DNA of 64,000 nt from Podocnemis expansa (taxonomy: Eukaryota; Chordata; Testudines; Podocnemididae), in the NCBI GenBank assembly GCA_007922195.1, contig ML681995.1, positions 18,748,414 through 18,812,413 on the forward strand. The letters run 5' to 3'. The notes under the pieces are model-generated. The model searched no databases and was not told the DNA's origin. It saw only the letters and a list, made by a program, of their open reading frames with translations. Of this stretch, positions 55,622 through 64,000 are shown in pieces. Within the stretch, counting starts at the first letter, position 1; each line of letters begins with the position of its first letter. The position numbers and the translations under genes were made by a program.

Positions 55622-55745
55622 AGTTTCAAAGGGCCAGCCGTGTTAATCTAGTAAAGCAAAAAAAAAACAAGGAGTCTTGTGGCACTTAAAGACTAATGGA
55701 TTTATTTATCTTAGTCTTTAAGTGACTCTCTGGTTTTTATAAGTG
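55622..55745. repeat. Palindromic PLE-end dimer
   Basis: TTTCAAAGGGCCAGCCGTGT, then GGAGTCTTGTGGCACTTAAA and GACTAA, mirrored by TTAGTCTTTAAGTGACTC. The loop is about 17 bases (TGGATTTATTTATC). This is the shortest dimer in the window. Confidence 0.65.
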
Positions 55746-56529
55746 GTAGACAATATTACTACATACAGATATATGCTTTTAAATACCATTTTATAAAAAA
55801 TTTAAGGTCTTGGTCCTGTGCAGATGTAAAGAATGCTTAATACTTTGCAGTGAGTAGTCCTTTTGATTTCAGTAGGATACTCAGTTAAGCACATGCTTAT
55901 ATGTTTACAGAATTGGGTTAATTTTGTATACTTTGTTCCCCAACAAACTTTAAGGGAAGATTATTAATTCGAAACCTAGTTGGTTTCAAAAAAATAAGAT
56001 TACAGGTTGTTTTCGGAATATAGATAGATAGGTATACACACACACTTCTGAGTTCCCTTGACAGTAATGTTTTTTAAACAAATAGGAAAATATTACAAGC
56101 AGGAGAAATATTTTTGTGTAAATACATTGTTTCAGTATATCCGTATGTATCTTGTAACAGTAGGAAGAAAATCCTGTGGAAGTCTGACCCGTAACGTGCA
56201 TGGTGTTACTTCAAAACCAGTCCTAGTTCTCTGTTAATGTAAAATCATCTCTGATTTTGTTTGCCTACAGGTTTTACAGATAACACCTAAGAATGCTGAA
56301 ACAAACTATGGAAATGCTGTCTCTGTACAGCACCTAGAATAAAGGAGCCAAAATTGGTCCTAGTCCTTTAGCACTACATAAATGTTAATAGAGTTGTCAA
56401 TCTTTCAGCATACTGTTTTTTTCGAAAAAGCTGATTCATCTAAAGTTGAATTCTTTGGAGAAATGTGTAGATTTTGATGAAAACTTCCTCAGATTTTCTT
56501 AAATGGAACTGAAGGTGTTGACCTTAGGG

Positions 56530-56858
56530 TAGGGGTTGGCAACCCAAGAGCCATTTTTAAAAATTTCTTCAGTAACCAAGTTTTTTGAGAGCCACAAAGG
56601 GTGTAGCTTTCTGGTGGGGGTTAGGGGAGCTGGTTCAGGATGCCTGCCATAGGGTCCCATGGCTGGGGGAAGAGCCTGGGAACCAGAAATGGGCCTCCTG
56701 CAGGGTCCCCCAGTGGTGTTGGAGAGCCTGGAGTCAGACACAGGACACCAGCAGGATACCCTGGTGGGGATGGTGAGGTCTGGAGCCCAGAGTCGCAAGG
56801 GGGAGGGAGCAGCCAAAGAGCTGCACACAGCTCCAGAGCCACTGGTTGCAGACTCCTG
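56530..56858. mobile_element. hAT MITE (GGGTTGGCAACC family)
   Basis: TAGGGGTTGGCAACCC and GGTTGCAGACTCCTG are inverted ends. CCTTAGGG is duplicated perfectly (56,522-56,529 and 56,859-56,866). Confidence 0.85.
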
Positions 56859-57254
56859 CCTTAGGGACACAGAAGTTGGTGGGTTTTTTGGATTTTTTTT
56901 TCCAAATAAAAAAAAAATTGATATAAAAATTTGAAAAGTCAGTCAGAACAAAATATTTCTTTAATCAAAATGAATTTTTTAAAAATATATTCCACAGGAA
57001 GATTTGGGATTTTTTATTTTGTTCTAAAACACTTTTTTTTCCCCCTTCCAGAATCACACATGGAACAAAAATTCTTGTTCCTGCCAAGAGCCAGGCAGTT
57101 TCTTTCAGTTTCACTTTGTTACAGTTTGGTGCTTTTATAATCAGTTCCTCTTGTTTATGTAGATTTTAATACTGCAAATAGAAGTTGAGGTGTGGAGGGG
57201 TGGCATGGAAGTGTTACAAGGTGGCACTTTTGTAGTACCTGAAATTTAGTCACT

Positions 57255-57290
57255 TAAAAAAAAAAAAAAAGAAAAAGAAAAAAAAGAATT
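57255..57290. repeat. A-rich tract
   Basis: A15 run followed by GAAAAAGAAAA. Confidence 0.9.
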
Positions 57291-60011
57291 ACAAGTACTT
57301 TCAAGTTGAGCAGCACCCTTTTCTATGTACAATATGGAACACTGTATAAACCATAGGTTTGAATAATTTTTGTATTTGCATAACTTTTGAAGCTGCTGAA
57401 AGGTGGGAATATTTTGTTTTTCAGATCATAGTCTTTTGTTGGGGCCGTTAGAATGGTGGGTGCCACACAACATAGTTGCAGTAACTAAGTACAGCTGGCC
57501 TAGTTACATTTGATTTACTTTTTTTTTTTTTTTTTTTTGCACATAAGTAAAAATTTCTTTGGTAAAGCATCTTAGAGTTGTTCATTTCTGCTTACATTTT
57601 CAAAACTAACATGACTGTCCCCTGTTTTTGGGTGCCCATTTGAAACTGTAAGAACATTTTTATGTTTAGTGCTGCTAAGCACTGTGAAAACTGGGTCCCA
57701 TATAAATTTCTCAGATTGAAACCCCCCAAATTAAGTCCCTTTTGAAAACATGTCTGTTAATCTGCTTTTCTTGAAAGAAGAGTTGTAATAAAATCTAAAT
57801 CCAATGTTAACCTGGTTTCAATATGAAATAAATTCTCTAGCATTTAAGAACAGGAAAATCTAAATTATATAAACTTTCAAAATTATTATAAAATATTTTA
57901 TGGCACTTTGTATTGAAAAACTTACATTTTACATACTGCAGTGGGTACATGAACTACTTAAGGAGGATTTTCATTTTCATGGTGTGCTATGGTTAATTTT
58001 ATCATTAAAACCAAGGCATAGTGAATACAAGCTTATATTAAATTAGAGAGGAATAGAAATAAGTTGCCTTAATTCCACTGAAACCCTTTTTTATTTGGAT
58101 TCGTGTATTCTCTAAAAAGTTTGGAACTTGACTTTGCAATGTTATTCTGATGTGTGACAGCCAGGAGAAAGATTTCCCTTTTTCATTGTCCCAGCTGAAT
58201 TTAGTGAAAGGGAAATTGCATTTTAATTACTTTAGATCCAGTGGCAAGATGATAAATCACTTCATCAGTGATTGTGATACCATTTGCCTAGTGAAAGAAT
58301 AACAAAATGTGTTTTTTAATAAACTCAGTTACTTTTGTTGTAACTATCACAAGAAACACTGAAATAATGAACTAAGCAAGTGCAGTTATTGGGAATTCAT
58401 TTGCAAGTCACATCCAGGCAGTTTATTACTGGGTTCAGTCTGTAGCAGCTACTGCTCCTGGCTGACAGGGACATTGAGCTCTGCCACACAGTGTTCTGGC
58501 CTTAAAGGTGCGGTAGTGTCTTGCTTGCTGTAATGCTTGAAACTCCATAGGCCACACCTTTTGTGTACATTTATAATGCACTTCAGCTTTATTTAAACAG
58601 TTTTGCTCCTATTTAACTGCATTTCTAAGCCAGCATACTTAAATAGTGTCTGAACAAGACCTGCTACATAAAAAGCATCTATCCTAAGCCATGGGTTCTC
58701 CTGACAAACTGTTAAACACTTTAACATGTTAACTTTTTGTCACTTACTGGCAACACACCACCACCAAGCATGCAACAACAACAAGAAAAATTAATAAACC
58801 ATTGTGAGTGTTTCCTGAGCTTCGTTTGTCCTCCTTCTCCTGATGGCCCATACAGCATTTCCTTAAGGTTAACAAACTGGCTGTTACTAACCTGTGCGCT
58901 TGCGTAGGATGTGTGAATTCCAATAACACTGCCTTGCCAATAGTCTCCCCTGATGTTACAGAGTTTGAGCTGTAGCTCAGGTACCTCTAGTGATCACAAT
59001 CACCATAACTATATGCAGATGTTGTAGTCTTTTGTTTTATTTTTAATGAGATTTTCCTCTTTAAAGTAAATTTTGTGCCATAATTACACCAGAATATGAT
59101 AGAGTAGGATTTAATCATGTAATGATAATATTAATAGTACTTGTATTTTTTTTAGAATATGCTTTGGGTGATTGAACAGTTGCACAATATCTACCGTTGG
59201 TTTAATTTTGTCTGTGTGACTGAAGTGAAATGTACAATTTTTCCTCAGTAAATTCATGTTATGGTATCAAGCATTTGAACAAAGTTGTTGGTGCATGGCA
59301 GTGTTGTAGAATTTAATTTAAAACTTGGGAAGGGTTGCCTGTTAATTGCTGATGAACAGTCTCAGAGTTTTAAGCTTATGTGAGGAGAGAAGAATTGCAT
59401 AGCTTAACTGTTCACGTATTTAAAAATGCATAGTTCAGGAAATTGATTCTGTATTATAATTGTCTCTTTCAATCTTAAAAGGTGTGACTGTGAACACAGG
59501 AGTCTCTCAAGGCAAAATGACTGTTATCACATGGTCTGAAAGGTCCCCTCTGATGTACATAATTATTTTAAATGTTCACTGTTGTTTTGGGTGATCTTAT
59601 GTTCCAGAAGTTTCATTTTTTACAATACTTGAAGAAAATGGTAGTTTTTTAAAAATCTTGAGTATGAGAAAACAAGAGCCTGCATTTTCATAAGGACGAT
59701 GACAAACCATTTTCAGCCGAAGTGGTACAGTAGCCAGTAAATGGAATGAACACTCATCCGTGTCCGTAGTCTATCCATTGATCTGGTTGGCTGCTCTGAG
59801 ATGAATGTTCTTAATCACAGTATTTCAAGTCACTTCAACTTTCTGCCGCACTTACTTATTAAAAGACATGATGCATGCACAATGGAATTTAGACTGATTA
59901 GGGAGGACTGGGATCAGCATGGCTGAGCAGCAAAGAAGAGAAGCAACAGGATTAAAAGAACACGGTGTAGATCTCAAAATCTGTCGCTTCATTGGTGATC
60001 AGTATTATGAT

Positions 60012-60269
60012 TAGAGCCCTGCAAATCTGTGGATATCCGCATTATATCCGCATCTGCAGATACAATGCGGATATTCACAGACCATTTCTTGTGGATGCGG
60101 ATGGGATACAGGTCCACATATTTTTATCTGTGCAGGACTAGAGTCCTGCAAATATGCAGATATCTGTGTATGCAGCTATAATGCAGATACAACACAGATA
60201 TCTGCGGGCCATTGCTTGCGGATGCAGGTCAGGCATGGATCCATGTATTTGTATCCATACAGGGCTCTA
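60012..60269. mobile_element. Tandem-dimer hAT MITE
   Basis: TAGAGCCCTG and CAGGGCTCTA are inverted ends. ATTATGAT (60,004-60,011) and ATTGTGAT (60,270-60,277) match 7 of 8. The body is two direct copies of a unit of about 125 bp, joined at GTGCAGGACTAGAGTCCTGC (about 60,133-60,152), where the right end of one unit shares TAGA with the left end of the next. Confidence 0.85.
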
Positions 60270-60540
60270 ATTGTGATACACAATAAAACCAAAGTGTTTT
60301 AAAAAGTCACAAGTGGAGGTGGTCCAAAATTAGTATATCATTCAGATAAGAGCAGCAAAGTAGTTGGACTTCCTGGTCTTTTCCCAAACGAATATCCTTC
60401 TTAAAAAGTCACTGATGGTTGACCTCTTCATTGTCTTTAGAAGGCAAATGTGCTTACTGTTCACGGCCACTTGCAGGGTGGTTGCAGGAGGTGAAGGGGG
60501 AGGAGAGGAGGGAGCATGAAATAAAGCTCTTCCACATAGG

Positions 60541-60850
60541 CCAGGGGTTAGCAACCTAAAAGATAAGAGCCATCTATAAAATTCCTTCAATAACCAAGTG
60601 TTTTGAGAGCTGCAGTGGGTGCAGCCTCCTGGTGAGGGGAGTTGGAAACTGGGCTAGAGTGTTGCCTGCAGGGTCCCCTGTTGGGGGTGAGAGGAGCTTG
60701 GAATCAGGAATGGGCTTGAGTCCAGAGCCCTGGAGTAGGCTTCCTACAAGGTCCCTGTTGGTGATGGGGTGAGGGGTTTGGCTCTGGGAGCTGCAAGGGG
60801 GCTGCCGAAGAGCTAAATGCGGCTCCAGAGCCGCAGTTTGCAGAACCCTG
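60541..60850. mobile_element. hAT MITE (GGGTTGGCAACC family), second copy
   Basis: CAGGGGTTAGCAACCT and GTTTGCAGAACCCTG are inverted ends related to 56,530-56,858. Shared interior blocks are AGAGCCAT, AATAACCAAGTGTTTTGAGA and GGCTCCAGAGCC. Flanks match only at the last four bases (TAGG), so the duplication is eroded. Confidence 0.75.
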
Positions 60851-63719
60851 GCTGTAGGAGACGATGATGCTATTTTGCTGCTTCTTTTAAGGGGCACAGT
60901 TTGTTTTTCATCTCCCTAAGCCCTAGTTTTAGTGTTCACCCAAGATTTGGGAGAACCAGGTTCAATTCCTCTTCCTGCCTGATAAGTTACAGGTATTTGG
61001 ACAGGGGTCTCTCAGTACAGGTTAATGTGGTGTACCCATGAAACTCTAGCATAATTTGTTTATACAGACTCGAGCAGCTTCAACGAAAGAGATTGAGACC
61101 CACATTAGAATATCCCATAGTCCAGTAATATGAAATCTTCTCATTTGCATGTTAAATGCACCGTGATTCTGTGGATCCCAACATGACACATTATCTTGCA
61201 CTATTAAGAGTCCAGTTGTCTTGTAGCAATGTAAAAAATGACTTAAATAGATTTTATTCAATAGTTTTACTCCAGTTTTACTCTAATTGCAGGCAGAACT
61301 TAGACTAGAATTTTTGCATGGATCTGTAGAACCCCTCAGTCAGTTGCTTACATCATTCATTGCACAGTGGCCCACATGTTTACCACATGAGGCAGGCAGC
61401 TTACATAAGGACTATTGAAACCATGTGACCACCAGTAGGTTGTTTTCTATGTGCGTTCTTCAAGAAGCAAAGACATGGTTTCTTGGGCATCATAAGGCTG
61501 CAAAGCAAAACATTCAAAAGTTCACTTTTTTGAAGTAATTCTTTTAAAAAAACTGTAGAAAATAGAAATTTGTGAAGTAGAACTAGTTGCAAGAGCACTT
61601 CGTAATACTGTGGTGTACATGGGATGTGCACTTATTGTGGCAAGTGTTTCTGCATAAGCCATTATGTTTCAATATGCATCTTATACAATTACAGAAGTTG
61701 GCAGGGTTTATTTAATACCCGTGTGGATGAAGAGGTAAAAGAGGCTAGTTTGACCTGAAGTTCTAAGTTCATGCATACAGTACACACTAGATCGCTTTTT
61801 TTTTTAGAAAATTGATGCTTTTAAATCTGATTATTTTAATATATTTTAAAACATTATTTTAATGACTTAGTTTAGAATAGAGCTACCTTATTAAAAATAA
61901 CACTGGGTAATCCTAAATGTAATATCTCCATACAGTTACCAGAACTGAAACTTTACATTTAACATACTAAAACTTTAGCTTCTTTTGGGGAGGAGATGAG
62001 TGTGTCACATGCACAAAAATTGAAATTGGAAAAGTGTGTTTCCTCCTCTCTCTCAGATTTTGGGAAAAAAGCTGGACTTCAGAATCTGTAGGCTGAAAGT
62101 ATAAATTTAAATAAACTTGTAAGTCTATAGACTTTTTGTTTATTAGCAAAACTTCTCAAATACAAACTGAATATATTGATTCATTATTAGCATCTTGAGA
62201 TTTGAGGTAGTTTGAAAGGGTGAATATTAGATATGTTGTCTCCTTTGCGCTCCATTAATCGTCCTGGGATGTTGAAAACTCTAAAGCTTGAAAGTGGTAC
62301 TGGTATCAGTACCAAAGGCCTGGGCTCTACAGCTAAAAATTGTTTCTCTAACTATATAGCTCAGGGTGTGAAAAATTTACCTGGCTGTACTCAGTGGATA
62401 GGTCTACCGAATCCCCACTTTAGGCACAGCTAAGTCATGGAAGTATTAGTCTACTGATCCAGCTATTGCCTCCTGAAGAGGTGGGTTACTTTTATTGATA
62501 GGAATGGAGGAGTTGTCTGAACTACAGTGGTACATGGTTAAAGCTGCACTGCTGTTGCTGAGCTGCTGTAGTGTAGACATAATCAGAAGTATTTTATTGC
62601 TACTCATTCATGTGGCTGGAATGGGGTAGGGTGTGGAACTGTTTCTTATAAGAATTGGAAGTTGCTATAGGGAAGGAAATGCAGGGGGAAGAACAGAGGG
62701 GAAGTCAGGTAAGTGGTTGAAAAATGGAGAAAAGAAAATAGGGAGGGAAGACGTAAGCGTATTTTCCCCATTGAATGAAGCTGGGTATTGGATAGTACTG
62801 AGCTTTTAGTTACTTAATGTGTAAAGATCATACACTGTACTATCTATCTCTATGTAAATTTTTCAGTGACATCAATGGGACTGCCAGTGTTGTGGACTTC
62901 CATGATTTCATTTCCACTCTTGCAATATTCAGCATCTTCTTAAGTCTCAGCTCCTAAAGTAAAGTGGTTAGGTGAAAATCTCAGCTTTCATTTTAAAAGT
63001 TCATTCCTGAGTGTCATGATTGTGGAGGAAAGCTTTAAAATGTGAATCCTAAAGGCTCAAAACCAGAAAGCAATGCACTCTCACTTTTATTTTAAAGATT
63101 TTGGGGGCCTGAGTAAATATTTTTGGCATTTGGGGCTGTCAGTACTAAACCAAGAACGATAGTTAAAAAGTTGAACATTTTCTACAGAATGGCTTAGATT
63201 CCCCTGACCTAGCATCTGGTGAAGATGTTAGGGACAGAAGGCGTGTGAGATGCTTTATTAGTTTGACATCTTTTTATGAATTTTTTTCCTGGATATGTGG
63301 GAGGAAAGGATTTTTAAAATGTACCTTTCTCACTTCTTTCAATCCATACATTTACTCATGCACTCAGTTTTTGAAGAACAGTGGAAATTTGGACTAGAAA
63401 AATACACTTGATTCATGCTTGCACTTCCAGGAGAAGTGGAGAAATAAATGTTGCTGTCTAGTGTTCCTCTTACTTTTTTGTGGTTTGAAGGAATTATTTC
63501 AAAAGAAAAAGCACTTAACTGTACATGCCTTTTTTTCCATTGAGTGAGAGGAATTGCTGTTGATCCAGCTAAATGTTTGCTTTTCTTCATACTGTCCATT
63601 ACTAATTATCTAGTTTCTTTCACAAAATATAAAAATAAAAAAGTCACAACTCATCACATTCTTTTTTATGATTTATAATAAGGTTTTTCTTCCTTTCTTT
63701 AACCTTATTTATCACTGTC

Positions 63720-63776
63720 CTTGCAATAACTTGCTCTCTAACCTTTTCCATTTTCTCTTTTCATTTTTTCATACAG
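63720..63776 (+). promoter_or_regulatory. PTBP3: Pyrimidine-rich 3' splice site of PTBP3 exon 2
   Basis: TTGCTCTCTAACC, TTTTCCATTTTCTCTTTTC and ATTTTTTCATACAG form a long polypyrimidine tract before the AG at 63,776. It includes UCUCU and UUCUCUUU motifs of the kind bound by PTB proteins. The CTAAC-like element (63,737-63,742) is a plausible branch point (inference). Confidence 0.6.
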
Positions 63777-63810
63777 TGTTGTTACAGATCTTATAACAGT
63801 CGGTTTAAAG
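63777..63810 (+). CDS. PTBP3: PTBP3 coding exon 2 (34 nt)
   Basis: The exon is bounded by CAG (63,774-63,776) and a GTAGGAG donor (63,811). Its 34 bases complete the codon begun in exon 1 (GG|T) and end in phase 0 after AAG, giving VVTDLITVGLK. In vertebrate PTBP3 the next residues (RGSDELL...) are on a later exon, outside this window. Because 34 is not a multiple of three, skipping it would shift the frame from the exon-1 ATG. Use of exon 2 as an alternative exon with downstream initiation is described for mammalian PTBP3. The RRM domains lie beyond the window. Confidence 0.85.
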
Positions 63811-64000
63811 GTAGGAGTCTTTTTCTGTCCTTTCATATGCACTTGTTACCCTCTTTATTTATCGCATATATTATTTCTTGCTGATACCATATTGATGTTC
63901 ATATAAATCATGTTTTATTGTGCTGTTTATTTCTGAGCAGTGTTCCTGTATCTTTATTTGAGCTTTCAATGTTTTCTTTAAAACTGAGTGTTCGGCAGTC
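63811..64000 (+). other. PTBP3: Start of PTBP3 intron 2
   Basis: GTAGGAG donor followed at once by TCTTTTTCTGTCCTTTCAT, a second pyrimidine-rich tract. The rest is AT-rich. Confidence 0.7.

Larger units (their letters stand above)
54048..63776 (+). other. PTBP3: PTBP3 intron 1
   Basis: GT (54,048) to AG (63,776), about 9.7 kb. It contains a PLE fragment, four hAT-type MITEs and homopolymer runs. The stretches 55,741-56,520, 56,867-60,003 and 60,860-63,700 hold nothing recognised by eye. No exon-like frame with good splice sites was found inside. Confidence 0.75.

Noticed and set aside
56499..56870. Frames of 60-120 residues on both strands
   Set aside because: They lie within a hAT MITE and have no domain; only the MITE is supported.

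Overview
This is a vertebrate genomic window: long AT-rich non-coding DNA, one CpG-island promoter with a spliced host gene, and a dense load of decayed transposons. The repeat mix is DIRS tyrosine-recombinase retrotransposons, Penelope-like elements (PLEs) with GIY-YIG endonuclease, CR1 LINEs, a tRNA-derived SINE with a CR1-like tail, MIR relics, many non-autonomous hAT elements and a Harbinger-type MITE. That mix points to a sauropsid, most likely a turtle. Species is not determinable from this sequence alone. No bacterial features, CRISPR arrays or intact rRNA/tRNA genes are seen.

Layout. 1-0.5 kb: MITE remnants carrying a SINE. 1.5-9.2 kb: one DIRS element (copy A, minus strand) with tyrosine recombinase, RNase H, reverse transcriptase and gag remnants between inverted terminal repeats, split by a Harbinger MITE (4,859-5,688, holding a 100-N gap) and a hAT element (5,739-6,987). 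9.66-12.3 kb: a PLE on the minus strand, itself split by a hAT. 12.56-19.2 kb: a second DIRS-bounded interval with two different gag remnants, a hAT and an unclassified retroelement-like block. 19.2-21.8 kb: mostly unassigned. 21.8-26.96 kb: a third DIRS copy (C, minus strand) with nested hATs in its terminal repeat, abutting a plus-strand PLE 3' half (26.96-27.65 kb). 28-28.9 kb: a possible solo LTR, then a 43-bp minisatellite. 35.3-36.6 kb: another PLE 3' half. 39.4-43.6 kb: CR1 fragments in both orientations. 44.2-46.6 kb: a fourth DIRS (D, plus strand), only its 5' terminal repeat and gag. 46.6-53 kb: unassigned DNA with scattered MITEs.

Host gene. A CpG island at about 53.56-54.5 kb contains the first coding exon (ATG at 54,040, donor at 54,048). 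A 34-nt second exon lies at 63,777-63,810. Spliced together they encode a 14-residue start that I recognise as the N-terminus of PTBP3 (polypyrimidine tract-binding protein 3, ROD1). The window therefore holds the promoter, exon 1, a 9.7-kb intron 1 and exon 2 of PTBP3 on the plus strand; the RRM-coding exons lie beyond the right edge.

The mobile elements do not work with the gene. They record a layered insertion history, which target-site duplications (TSDs) make readable. The most interesting signals are a hammerhead-ribozyme-like fold in the PLE ends, compact palindromic PLE-end dimers, a tandem-dimer hAT in the PTBP3 intron, and pyrimidine tracts flanking the frame-shifting PTBP3 exon 2.
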